DNA of 64,000 nt, taken from NCBI GenBank assembly GCA_002869165.1, contig PKTK01000013.1:59883-123882 (forward strand). Direction: 5' to 3'. The notes under the pieces were generated by a model. That model saw nothing but the letters and a program-made list of their open reading frames with translations. It had not been told where the DNA came from and made no database searches. This stretch comes from Candidatus Parcubacteria bacterium. GTDB lineage: Bacteria; Patescibacteria; ABY1; BM507; UBA12075. Shown here piece by piece: positions 8,021-17,800 of the stretch. Each line of letters begins with the position of its first letter. Position 1 is the stretch's first letter. Position numbers and translations under genes: made by a program.

Positions 8021-8665
8021 TTATACGCTAAGTATAACTAATTCCATATCCTCTACTGGCAGATCTTTTTTGGTAATTTTAAGTTTTTCTTCTTCTGACG
8101 GTTTAATGCCAAGCTCTTTGACAAATTTTTCCACTCCTTCTATATCGATTTTATTACCTTTAGTTTTGTAATGCATTGGGATAACTATCCTAGGCTCAAT
8201 TTGAGATACCGCCTCAACGGCTTTTTTGGCCTCCAGGGTGTACTTGCCGCCAACTGGTATAAGTAAAATATCTGTGCCTTCCAAAACTTCAAGTTGTTTA
8301 TTATCAAGTTCATGTCCCAAATCCCCAAGATGCACAACATTGATATCATCTACAGTAATACGATAGATTATATTATTGCCCCTATCTTTTCCTTCTTTCG
8401 TGTCATGATAGGAGGCTACTCCTCTCACTGCTACCCCCTTCACGTCATATTCACCAGCTGAATCAATCACAAATGGCTCACCTCGTAAAGACGCAACATT
8501 ATTGTGATCAGCGTGATCATGACTAACCGTTACTATATCAGATTCAAAATTTGGTACTTTGAGCCCAACTGTTTTATCAAAAGGATCAGTGGTTATAGTT
8601 ACTCCATCCGGTCCTACCTTGTTTTGAATTTTAAAGCATGAATGCCCACACCAAGTTATTATCAT
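8021..8665 (-). CDS. MBL-fold metal-dependent hydrolase (UlaG-like)
   Basis: 214 aa from ATG 8665 (MIITWCGHSCFKI). The metal site SHDHADH lies near residue 50, followed by the downstream histidines in VHLGDLGHE and IPMHYKTKG typical of the UlaG/UPF0173 branch. Family knowledge: these bind two metals and hydrolyse phosphodiester or lactone bonds; the substrate is not predictable. An in-frame ATG five codons upstream (8680) lies inside the terminal repeat of the palindromic element at 8675-8807, so it is probably not the native start. Neither start has a clear Shine-Dalgarno. The repeat separates it from ftsK. Confidence 0.8.
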   Translation of the reverse strand: MIITWCGHSCFKIQNKVGPDGVTITTDPFDKTVGLKVPNFESDIVTVSHDHADHNNVASLRGEPFVIDSAGEYDVKGVAVRGVASYHDTKEGKDRGNNIIYRITVDDINVVHLGDLGHELDNKQLEVLEGTDILLIPVGGKYTLEAKKAVEAVSQIEPRIVIPMHYKTKGNKIDIEGVEKFVKELGIKPSEEEKLKITKKDLPVEDMELVILSV

Positions 8666-8674
8666 ACATTTTAC

Positions 8675-8807
8675 TGTCATTCCCGGCTGGAGTAGCGAGC
8701 GCTAGCAAGCTACGGAAGGGAAGGGAATCTACGTATTAAAGAATAGCAACGCGTAGATTCCCTTCTCTTCCGCCCTCGCCTTCGGCGGGCTACAGCCGGG
8801 AATGACA
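8675..8807. repeat. Large palindromic repeat (GTCATTCC family)
   Basis: 133-bp inverted repeat with perfect 15-bp ends TGTCATTCCCGGCTG / CAGCCGGGAATGACA and a second inverted pair, GGGAATCTACG / CGTAGATTCCC, inside. It fills the gap between ftsK and the MBL-fold gene. No ORF, no transposase. It is the most complete copy of the family in this window. Confidence 0.8.
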
Positions 8808-8822
8808 AAACTATTTTTATTA

Positions 8823-11534
8823 TTATTTTGCAAAAAAATTATCATCTTCTTCTGAATCGCGTGCGAGCGATTCATCCGCCGCACCGGAGGTGCTTTGGGC
8901 GGAATCATCAACCTCCTCGTCATCATCGTCTTCCTCTTCATTTTCTTCCTCTTCGTCTTCATCTTCTTCATCTTCATTTTCTTCTTCATCTTCATTTTCC
9001 TCATCTTCATCGTATTCTTCATCCTCATCTTCTTCATCATCTTCATCATTTTCTTCTTCGTCTTCATCATCAGAATCTTCTTCTTCGTTGTCATCTTCTT
9101 CATCTTCATTTTCATCTTCATCTTCATTTTCCTCATCTTCATCGTATTCTTCATCCTCATCTTCTTCATCATCTTCACTACCTTTTAATACTGGAGGTGA
9201 ATCAGCTTCTTCGCCTAGATAGTTTTCTCTTGGTTCTTCTTCGTTCATATTATGCATTGCCACTCCACTAACTCCTTGAGCCTCTAGACCAACTAATTGT
9301 TCTTTGGTAATCAAAATATCTCTTGCTTTTGATCCATTAGCAGGTCCTATCACGCCAGCTTCTTCAAGTTGATCCATAATGCTTGCTGCCCGAGCATAAC
9401 CAATTCGCAATTTTCTTTGCAAAAATGAAGTAGAGGCTTTGCCCATGTTTACAACAATCTCTCTAGCCTCACCAAGTAAATCATCTCCTCCATCATCTCC
9501 GCCACTATCAAGTCCAGCGCCCCCTATACCACTTACTTTTTGTGAATCAGTAATTCCACCTAGATACTCTATAGTATCTGCGCTTTTCTTAATATAGCTA
9601 TTTATTTTTTTTATTTCAAGTTCTGACAAGAATGCCCCTTGTAGTCTGACTGGTTTGGATATTTCGGCTGTTTGAAAAAGCATATCACCTCTACCTAGTA
9701 ATTTTTCCGCTCCCAGGGTATCCAAAATCGTTCTAGAGTCAGTGCTTGAAGCTACTGAGAAAGCAATCCTAGCTGGCATATTGGCCTTGATAAGACCGGT
9801 AATTACATCCACCGAAGGACGCTGAGTTGCTAGTATCAAGTGGATGCCAACCGCCCGAGCCATTTGTGCTAATCTAATAACTGAGGCTTCAATCTCCTTG
9901 GAAGCTGCTACCATCAAGTCAGCAAGCTCATCAATAATAAACACCAAATATGGCATATTAATTTCGTGTGACTCATTATAAGTTTGAATGTTCTTATTTC
10001 CACTTTGTTTAAGCACTTCATAGCGCCTATCCATTTCATTTAGACACCATTTAAGAGCATTGATGGTTTTCTTTACATCAGTTATCACTGGCGTCAATAG
10101 ATATGGCGAACCATCATAGGGAGTTAGCTCAACCCGCTTTGGATCAACCATAATAAAGCGTAAATTATCAGGATTGTTCTGATACATCAAAGAAATAATA
10201 ATTGTATTTAAACAAACTGATTTACCAGAATTAGTTGCTCCTGCCACAAGCAAATGAGGCATGCGAGTGATATCAGCCAACCATGATTTGCCAGCTACAT
10301 CCTTTCCTAAAGCAAGCATTGTATTTTCTTTTCTTTCTTTGTAAGTTTTGGAATTCAAAATTTCTCTAAGACCTACCATAGCCTTGGTTTGATTGGGAAC
10401 TTCAACCCCCACCAAAGGCTTGCCAGGAATCGGGGCTTCAATTCTAATTGGATGAGCTGCTAGAGCAAGAGCTAAATCATTGCTTAGATTAGTAATCTTT
10501 GACAACTTAACTCCCTGCGCTGGCCTAAAAGTATATTGTGTAACTGTTGGACCTACTGCAATTTCTCCCATTTCCACAGGAATATGAAAATCCTCCAAAG
10601 TTCTTCGAATAATTTCTTTGTTTTCTTTGATATCTCCACTGGTTGGCTTACCTTTCTTGCCATTTAGAAGTTTCATGGGTATATCAATTTCAACTCCAGT
10701 TGGTTCCATCCACCAAATAGGCTCAGCTTGAGGAACTACTGGTTTAAGTGGAGCTGGAGCTGGTCTTGGTTTTTCTTCCTCTTCCTCTTCCTCCTCCTCT
10801 TCTTCTTCCTCTTCCTCCTCTTCTTCTTCATCTTCTTCGTCTTCTTCCTCGTCTTCCTCTTCACCTTCTTCGCCTTCCTCCTCTTCTTCTTCCTCATCCT
10901 CATCTTCCTCTTCATCTTCCTCTTCATCTTCTTCTTCCTCATCTTCTTTATCTAATCTGAATATTTTTGCAATTAAAAAATGAAATGGATAAAAAAGTTT
11001 TCCAATAAATGATTCTTGGCCAATAAGATTTTTAAGCGAAGTGTCAAATATTATCAAAAATGACATAAGAACAAGGCCAAGAGAAATAAAAAATGAAGCA
11101 ATAAAACCAAGCCAATCAATAAACAAGGCTGCCAACCAAAAACCAAGACTTCCTCCTCCTCGTCCTTCTACCACTGCCATACTCCAAGTATTTCTGTCAA
11201 TCAATAAAGAAAAGAATAAATGAACAGAAACAATAAAAAGAATCATACCAAAATATGATGATCTGCGAATTTCAAATCGCTCATCATCATAAAGCATATA
11301 GCCCCAGATAATGAAAACAACTGGCAAAATAAATCTACCCCAACCAAATGACCACAACATAAAGTGATTGATATAAACACCTGATTTTCCCGCCATATTA
11401 AAAAGTCCCAAAAAAGAAATTAACCCAAATGCAAATACTAGCAATATAAAAATTCCTTTTTTTGTCTCTTCATCAAGATCAATACTAGGTATGGTAAAAA
11501 ATCTTAATAAACCTCGTTTTTTTCGTCTGGCCAT
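8823..11534 (-). CDS. ftsK: FtsK/SpoIIIE DNA translocase with acidic linker and tail
   Basis: 903 aa. Four predicted membrane helices (about 26-47, 58-82, 92-112, 130-166), then an almost pure Asp/Glu linker (about 197-256). The motor domain contains Walker A GATNSGKSVCLN (about 430) and Walker B LVFIIDELADLM (about 535). The gamma winged-helix domain (DLLGEAREIVVNMGKAS onward, about 685-755) recognises orientation sequences in this family. An acidic tail of about 120 residues follows, where most FtsK proteins stop. The tail is encoded by repetitive DNA: a 57-bp segment occurs identically at 8989-9045 and 9121-9177. Role: pumps chromosomal DNA at the septum. Confidence 0.93.
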   Translation of the reverse strand: MARRKKRGLLRFFTIPSIDLDEETKKGIFILLVFAFGLISFLGLFNMAGKSGVYINHFMLWSFGWGRFILPVVFIIWGYMLYDDERFEIRRSSYFGMILFIVSVHLFFSLLIDRNTWSMAVVEGRGGGSLGFWLAALFIDWLGFIASFFISLGLVLMSFLIIFDTSLKNLIGQESFIGKLFYPFHFLIAKIFRLDKEDEEEEDEEEDEEEDEDEEEEEEEGEEGEEEDEEEDEEDEEEEEEEEEEEEEEEEEEEKPRPAPAPLKPVVPQAEPIWWMEPTGVEIDIPMKLLNGKKGKPTSGDIKENKEIIRRTLEDFHIPVEMGEIAVGPTVTQYTFRPAQGVKLSKITNLSNDLALALAAHPIRIEAPIPGKPLVGVEVPNQTKAMVGLREILNSKTYKERKENTMLALGKDVAGKSWLADITRMPHLLVAGATNSGKSVCLNTIIISLMYQNNPDNLRFIMVDPKRVELTPYDGSPYLLTPVITDVKKTINALKWCLNEMDRRYEVLKQSGNKNIQTYNESHEINMPYLVFIIDELADLMVAASKEIEASVIRLAQMARAVGIHLILATQRPSVDVITGLIKANMPARIAFSVASSTDSRTILDTLGAEKLLGRGDMLFQTAEISKPVRLQGAFLSELEIKKINSYIKKSADTIEYLGGITDSQKVSGIGGAGLDSGGDDGGDDLLGEAREIVVNMGKASTSFLQRKLRIGYARAASIMDQLEEAGVIGPANGSKARDILITKEQLVGLEAQGVSGVAMHNMNEEEPRENYLGEEADSPPVLKGSEDDEEDEDEEYDEDEENEDEDENEDEEDDNEEEDSDDEDEEENDEDDEEDEDEEYDEDEENEDEEENEDEEDEDEEEENEEEDDDDEEVDDSAQSTSGAADESLARDSEEDDNFFAK
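8989..9177 (-). repeat. Internal 57-bp direct repeat in the ftsK acidic tail
   Basis: 8989-9045 and 9121-9177 are identical (57 bp, spacing 132 bp) within a TCTTCA/TCATC-rich tract encoding Asp/Glu/Asn. It looks like slippage-driven duplication. The periodic tract also creates long spurious ORFs on both strands. Confidence 0.85.
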
Positions 11535-11658
11535 AATATTTATTTTTTATATATCGTCATTTTTGACGTAAAACAAAATATATCTTGCGGATTTTTGCAA
11601 GATTAAATACTTTTAATATATATTTATTATACTACAAAGTAATAAATTAACAAAGAAA

Positions 11659-11687
11659 TTGACAAAATAACTAAAATATGATAAAAA
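11659..11687 (+). promoter_or_regulatory. Promoter of the three-gene cluster
   Basis: TTGACA (11659-11664), 17-bp spacer, TAAAAA, with TGA in front of the second box (extended -10 type). Divergent from ftsK. Confidence 0.5.
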
Positions 11688-11744
11688 ATACTATCAAAAC
11701 TGTTATTTAACAATCTAAAATAATACCTAAAATGGAGAAATTAA

Positions 11745-12215
11745 ATGAGGGCTAGGAAATACACAAATGATGAACTCCTTTTTCTAAAAAAGTTAAAAGG
11801 AAGACTCAATCGGATGAAATTAGTAAAAAGAACCAGAAATTCAGTAATTCGCTGGAGCAGTCCTTTTGATAAAAAAAACGGAAAATATGCTTATCACCAC
11901 ACTGTTATCAGTAAATTTGGCAGAGGCACTGAAATCAGTATAATTCTCAGACGCCAATCAGATGAAAAAATGATTGAATTCAGTTGCCCGCATGAAATAC
12001 GCATCCAAGCAACGAACTTTGCGGTTTACCAAGGAAATAAAACTGGTTTTGACAAAACCGTAAATCACGATGATATTGGCACTGATATGTATAACTTGTT
12101 CATAGAAATATTTTTCAAGGCTTGTACAAAAGCAATTGACGAATTTCAACCAAGAGGACTTAGCTACAAACCGCGTGTACTAAAATCAATTATAAAAGAT
12201 TTGGAGAAAATATAA
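11745..12215 (+). CDS. Unknown protein A of tandem trio
   Basis: 156 aa, no signal peptide or membrane segment. RBS GGAG eight bases before ATG. An N-terminal helix (NDELLFLKKLKGRLNRM) is followed by a predicted beta-rich centre and a C-terminal helix (DMYNLFIEIFFKACTKAI). The layout matches proteins B and C directly downstream: a short acidic/hydrophobic helix with E-x-x-F/L-x-x-x-L, about 80 residues of strands, then a helix rich in aromatics. Similarity is weak at residue level, so common descent is inferred from length, order and secondary-structure pattern. Function unknown; probably cytoplasmic. Confidence 0.6.
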   Translation: MRARKYTNDELLFLKKLKGRLNRMKLVKRTRNSVIRWSSPFDKKNGKYAYHHTVISKFGRGTEISIILRRQSDEKMIEFSCPHEIRIQATNFAVYQGNKTGFDKTVNHDDIGTDMYNLFIEIFFKACTKAIDEFQPRGLSYKPRVLKSIIKDLEKI

Positions 12216-12668
12216 GTGAGAAAAATGAATACAGAAGAAAGTGAATATCTGGCTTTTTTGGAAAATCTTTTGCCCAATATCAATCGCTATAAATGGATTT
12301 ACAGCAATAGAAAGTTTCCTGATATATCAATAAATGAATGCAATAATTGTGAGTTTAACAAGTCCTTTACCACCATATCAACCAAACTAAAGAATAATCA
12401 TCGACTTGTGATTACTTTTATTTATGATAACGATGGATACGAAAATCCATTCTTAAATGATCATTACATTGTAATCAACCTTATATCATACAACTCTCAC
12501 GGTGAAAGCATTATCAGACATTCAATATATGTTTTTTCTGAAGACAAAGAAAAGGAACATTATTTACTTCCTTTTGATATTTTACTCAGCAGTTGGAATA
12601 TAGCTAAAGAAGAAGATGAAATCGATAACTTATATTCAAAAATCATAGACTTACACTCACTTCTATAA
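12216..12668 (+). CDS. Unknown protein B of tandem trio
   Basis: 150 aa from GTG 12216, immediately after the TAA of protein A and served by GGAG at about 12200. An ATG at 12225 is an alternative. Begins NTEESEYLAFLENLLPNINRY. The motif ENPF precedes a predicted strand (HYIVINLISYN), and the same ENPF occurs at the same place in protein C. CNNC (about residues 47-50) could be half of a metal site but has no partner. No recognised family. Co-transcribed with A and C. Confidence 0.6.
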   Translation: MRKMNTEESEYLAFLENLLPNINRYKWIYSNRKFPDISINECNNCEFNKSFTTISTKLKNNHRLVITFIYDNDGYENPFLNDHYIVINLISYNSHGESIIRHSIYVFSEDKEKEHYLLPFDILLSSWNIAKEEDEIDNLYSKIIDLHSLL

Positions 12669-12682
12669 ATAGGAGTTAAAAA

Positions 12683-13165
12683 ATGAAACTAAATAAAGAA
12701 GAGATCAAATTTATCACCAAGATATTTTCAAAAATTGCTGATAAATACTCTTGGCGGAAATACATCAGATCAAGAGTTCGACCTGTTTATGATGATTATT
12801 TTACTGCCAGTTCCTGTCATGATTTGCATCACTGGGTCTTGAAAGCCACAGTTGAAATTCCTGAGGGTACATATGAATTCGAATTCCGAGTAACCTGTCA
12901 ACCTAAAAATTATAATGACAATACAGAAAATCCCTTTAACAGAAAAAATAAAATTTCTTTGAGTATAAGAGATTTTTATCAAGATACGGGAAGAATTGTT
13001 GTCTATGATTTTCAGTTAAAAAGCAGTTCCAAAAATATATACTATAATCTTCTTAAAGAAGAATTTATCAAACTCTGGGAATTCGCTGTTTATTGCAGGG
13101 AATGTGAAAGAACCAGTAAAAAAGATGCTCAAAAACGCTTCAATAAATTTATTGTAAATTCCTAA
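12683..13165 (+). CDS. Unknown protein C of tandem trio
   Basis: 160 aa, RBS AGGAG six bases before ATG. N-terminal helix NKEEIKFITKIFSKIADKY parallels protein B. ENPFNRKNKISLSIRDFY aligns with the ENPF region of B. The C-terminal helix carries LLKEEFIKLWEFAVYCREC. Soluble, basic C-terminus. No recognised family. The cluster ends in a strong hairpin at 13172-13213. The trio looks like an expanded, lineage-specific family between two housekeeping or surface loci. Confidence 0.6.
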   Translation: MKLNKEEIKFITKIFSKIADKYSWRKYIRSRVRPVYDDYFTASSCHDLHHWVLKATVEIPEGTYEFEFRVTCQPKNYNDNTENPFNRKNKISLSIRDFYQDTGRIVVYDFQLKSSSKNIYYNLLKEEFIKLWEFAVYCRECERTSKKDAQKRFNKFIVNS

Positions 13166-13171
13166 AAACAA

Positions 13172-13213
13172 AAAACGCCAAAGCTATAAAAGCTACGGCG
13201 TTTTTTCTTTTTT
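13172..13213. terminator. Bidirectional terminator between convergent genes
   Basis: AACGCC-AGCT / AGCT-GGCGTT stem with T runs on the plus side and A runs on the other, placed between protein C (plus) and the SNase-fusion gene (minus). Confidence 0.85.
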
Positions 13214-13230
13214 TAATGTATATACATTTG

Positions 13231-14784
13231 TTAATACGTATAAGTTGCTATTATTTCATCACTTGGATTTAATAAATATGCTTCATCACCTGAATTGTTC
13301 CAAATCGCCGAGTAAGTATGACACCAATACAGCTCTTGGCTAGTATCCTCTCCACAGCCAGTAAATACTTTAAAAGACTCTCCTGAAGCAATACCAAAAT
13401 CATCAAATACATACGACTTGCCACTTCCATCTCTAATTTCATAATCATCCATACTCAAAGCCTCACCATTGTTTTGTATCTCTATATATTCATCCTCCTC
13501 TTTATCACTAGCTACCCCATCATAAAATATATTTACAATTTCAAGTTCTGACGAACTACTTGCCTTCACCAAACTATTCATTCCACCAAATTCCAAGCAA
13601 GCACCATCTGCCCATATACCTTTTTTGTTTTCCTTGGCCCGAGCTTCGGCTAATTTGTAAATCCCCGCATATTTACTAGCTACATTATAAGTATACTCGT
13701 TAGCATATCCTTCTTCTATCATAAGCTCAGCAAAATTTTTCCCATTAGGCATTATTACGTGCCTGAGAAGTCTGTCGTATTTATCTAAATTTCCTTGTGT
13801 TTCATCAAACTCAAGTTCTACATAAGTTCCTTCTAATATTGTCTTGGCGTATTCACTGGCTTCTTCACCAAAGCACTCTTCTGCTCGATATGAACTCATC
13901 ACCTCTGGTGTATCCATACCTATTACCCTTACACTAGTCTTCTTACCATTTTCATAAACCAAAAAGGTGTCACCATCAACCACATAGTCAACATAGTACA
14001 TTCTATTCTCTATAACTGGCTCTACAATATCCTTAGCTCCCTTTTGTGACTCAAGAAGATCAATAATTTTTACTCCTGTGGTATCAGCTGTTCCAAAACC
14101 CGTGATAGTCTCTCCGCCTATCACTGTGAAGGGCACACCTCGTATTTCTATACCATAAACTTCTTTAAATTTTTCCAAAATATCTCTATTAGCCTCATCA
14201 TACCATGTCTCCATCATTACGACTTCGATATCATCTCTAGCAAGCACCAATTCATCCAAAAAGGCTATTTCATTATGACAATGCGGACAACCAGAACCGT
14301 AAAACAAATATAGTTTTTGTTTATCGTTATCAATTATTCGCTCCTCGCTCACTTGATAACTTGAGTTCATAACTATTTCAGAAAGATCACTTGTTCTGAT
14401 ACCAAGCCCCAGATCACGCATAACCTGAAAGGCATCCACTGGTTTTCCTAGATAATGCAAATGCAAGTCAAGCGGATTTATATAATAGGCCTCCCCAGAG
14501 GCTTCTACTCGCAAAACTATTCTTCCCGATAAACTAGCAGGAGCAATCATTTTCCAGGAAGAAAAATCCTTTTCATTTACCCCAAGCCCAAGCTCTCGCA
14601 TTATCCTAAAAGCATCTTGAGGTCGAGACAAAAATATCCTCTCCTTGGTACTAGGCTCAACATACCATGCTTGCCCTTCGTCCTCAACTTGCAAAAGTAT
14701 CCGTCCAGCCAAGCGTTCTCCCATATCCTGGGCTAAAACAGGTAAAGCAAAAAATATAAAAATAAATATTAATACTTTTTTCAT
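13231..14784 (-). CDS. Exported redox-SNase-lamin-tail fusion protein
   Basis: 517 aa, signal peptide about 1-18 (cleavage near LAQ). Two tandem repeats of about 55 residues (about 24-78 and 84-137) share GRI-L-VE--G-A-Y and DAF--MR-LGLG, a repeat seen in CPR surface proteins. A thioredoxin-like domain follows with GSGCPHCHNE (CxxC intact). Next is a staphylococcal-nuclease domain (about 255-400) with DGDTF, VRVIGMDTPE, EECFGEEA and KYDRLLRHV, covering the catalytic Arg-Glu-Arg set. A C-terminal lamin-tail (LTD) domain runs from about 412 to 517. Role inferred: surface nuclease degrading external nucleic acid. It lies 29 bp downstream of the LTD/OB protein gene, same strand. Confidence 0.85.
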   Translation of the reverse strand: MKKVLIFIFIFFALPVLAQDMGERLAGRILLQVEDEGQAWYVEPSTKERIFLSRPQDAFRIMRELGLGVNEKDFSSWKMIAPASLSGRIVLRVEASGEAYYINPLDLHLHYLGKPVDAFQVMRDLGLGIRTSDLSEIVMNSSYQVSEERIIDNDKQKLYLFYGSGCPHCHNEIAFLDELVLARDDIEVVMMETWYDEANRDILEKFKEVYGIEIRGVPFTVIGGETITGFGTADTTGVKIIDLLESQKGAKDIVEPVIENRMYYVDYVVDGDTFLVYENGKKTSVRVIGMDTPEVMSSYRAEECFGEEASEYAKTILEGTYVELEFDETQGNLDKYDRLLRHVIMPNGKNFAELMIEEGYANEYTYNVASKYAGIYKLAEARAKENKKGIWADGACLEFGGMNSLVKASSSSELEIVNIFYDGVASDKEEDEYIEIQNNGEALSMDDYEIRDGSGKSYVFDDFGIASGESFKVFTGCGEDTSQELYWCHTYSAIWNNSGDEAYLLNPSDEIIATYTY

Positions 14785-14813
14785 AAATAAATTTATTTAC
14801 TAACTATTATTTA

Positions 14814-17800
14814 TTATACATTCTTAAAAAATAAAAATCTAATTAAATAAATAAAAGCTACTAAAAATATTACCCCCACGATAATCAAACCATAAATTTT
14901 CAACCTATTGTCTTTTCTTTTTTTAAGTGTCCATTCTTTTTTTTCAATACTTTCACCAAGCACTTGTCCTTCATTATCGCCTCGCTCAATTAATTCTATT
15001 TCATTTTCATTTCTTAGTTGCAAACGTCTGCCTGAACTAGAATTCTGCACTATTCCTCTAGCCAGAACTCTATCTCCCAAAGAAAAAGAAGACAAAAAAT
15101 CGTTACTAGCATTTTTTAAATACACTTGTGTTTCGCCACTTTCATCACCCAAATATACTTTATCAGTTTGAATATCAATGATTTCTGCTTCTACCTGTGC
15201 CAAGCTTGCTTCTTGAATTTTGTCAATTTCCGAACAATTACATTTTTGAGTCTTTAACTCCAATCCATTTTTTATTACTTGAATATTACTTGCTTCCTTG
15301 GTTTTGACCCGCAACTCGCTACCTGTTTTAGACACTTCTCCATTCACCTCTATCAAATCTCCAATTTCCAAATCTGGAAAATCTTTGTAATAACTATAAA
15401 TTTGCAAACCAAGAGAGTCATCAGATATATAAAAATATTGACTAGACAATTCTCCAGGCAGAGAGCTTACTATTCCTTGAATAGCTATTTTTTTTGATAA
15501 ATATTCTTGATTTAAATCCTTAATATTTATATTATTTTTCAGTTCAAACTGACTTGTACCTTGTGCCAAAAAAACACTTCCTCCTTTTTTTTCTGAAACA
15601 GATGAATCAACAAGAATTTTATTCAAATTACTAGGACCATAGACTTCCCCCTCTTTGGTTTTTCCATATTCTTGAAAATCTATCACTTCACCGTTTGGGG
15701 CAATTAGCCTGACCTCATCATCAAAATTATTAAGTGCTATACCAGAATCCTCTCGACTAAGATTGTAATATTCACCCGCCTTCAAAAAAACATTATCGGT
15801 AAACTTGTATGGCCTTGAACCTCCTTCCATATCATCCACACTCCAATTCAAAAGATTAATATCATTTTCACTACTATTAAAAAGTTTGATATATTCTCCT
15901 TCTTGGTCACTGCCAACTGGATTAGGCAAGAATTCATCAATCTTAATATCAGAAAAATCTATTTGCAGATCAGCGCTAGTTGCTTGACTCAAGTCTAAAC
16001 TCCAATCAAAAACAACCAGTTCTTTTTCAATTTGTTTATCAAATTCACCATCATTTACAACCAAAGTGACTAAATATTTTCCTGATTTGCCGAAAATATG
16101 ATCAGGATTGGGAAATTCAGAATAAAAACCATCATCAAAATCCCAGAAATATTTAAGTTCGTCCTGATCAGGATCAATCGTATCACTACTATCAAAAATA
16201 ACTGGCATGCCAACGAATAAATTCTCAACTACTGAAAAATCAGGAATTGGTTCTCGATTGGGTAATTCTATCTCATTTGTTTCACCTGGTGTCAAATTCG
16301 TACTCCAACTACAATCAAGATTAGGCAACACCCCCAAAAGCTCTAAATCTTTAGTCAAGCAATTCAGACTCATCCCCTCACTTGAATTTTTGTAATTCAA
16401 ACTATCAATTGCCTTTTTTTTATCGATCTGAAACAAATAAACCGTATCACCAGAATTATTCAAAGCTAAATTCGTCTCATCTTTAAAAAAAACTAAATAA
16501 TCATGTGAATCAATATAAAGATACCTCTCAATTCTATAATTATACTCACTCTCATCACCAAGTTGCCAACCATAAAGGTTGATTGCTTCTTCGCTTCTGT
16601 TATAAAGCTCAATATATTCTCTATCTGCATCCACTCCATCTGGATCAGGATATATCTCGCTTATAAATATAGCATTTTTTATATCTGCACTTGTTTTTAA
16701 CTCATCTTCGCTAATAACATTACTTTTACCCTTGGTCACCTGACTGGTAACACAAAAATCAACTGAATCATTGCCAGTATTTCTGCCATCTTCTATACGA
16801 GCCAAAGAAAATGGATCCTTGGCTACAATTGCATTGTCACTAGGGTCCTCATCGCTCCAATCTCCATAACACAAAGAGTCAATATATACTCCACTTGAAT
16901 CACGAAGAATAACAATATCCCCGGTGTTATTTAAATTTCCTTTTAGTTTTTCAATAACCAAAAACCTTTCACTCCCACTTCTACCAATAGTTCCTGTAAG
17001 GGATGTTTTGGCTCCACTTCCTTCTTCCAAAAACCAACCACTCAAATCTATATCCTCTATACTTGTATTAAAAAGCTCGACCCATTCATTCTCACCATCG
17101 ATCGGGTCGCTTACAATTTCGTTTATTACTACAATCCCAGAAAAATTTATTTCTTCATCACTCGATTTTATTTTGGTATTTTCTCCATTCTCCTCCCTAA
17201 CAACTTGGTTGTCTGTACTAGTGGCCTCGTTTTCCTCACTCTGCTCCAAGTCATTACTAGAGTTATCTTCTTCTTGATTACTTTCATTGTTTGAATTATT
17301 AATAATATTTTCTTGACCTGGTGTGCCACCAACATCATCACTGGTCACCCAAACACCACCAGAATTTAAAGACATTGTTTGTTTGGTGTCATTGTCTCCA
17401 GATGACCACGCGGTGCTAGCATTTATTTCATCAATTATCTCCCCTGAAGAATTTTTTAAAATTAAATACTCTCCGGTGTTGCCCAAAGCACCGGTATAGA
17501 TTAACTGGGCCTCAACATCATCTACGCTAAAATCATCTGTTCGCTCAAGTAAATAATATGAATTGACATCAACAAAACCACTTAACTCAATTTCTGGGCT
17601 TCCGTCTTGCGCTACTAGCGTCAACCCGCTTAGATCAATAACAACTGAGCCAGGGTTATATAGTTCTATCCATTCATCAGAACTTGAATACTCTGTACCC
17701 ATCCAGGCAATCTCATTTATTCGTAATGAATCAGAGTTAGCCTGAACTATAGCCCCAAAATAAAAAATTCCTGAGATTAAAACCCCAAGAATCATGAATA

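Noticed and set aside
8729..9222. Several long ORFs on both strands (poly-Met/Lys, poly-Ser, His/Leu-rich)
   Set aside because: Shadow frames of the periodic Asp/Glu codons of the ftsK tail. The same applies to 10728-10960 opposite the acidic linker.
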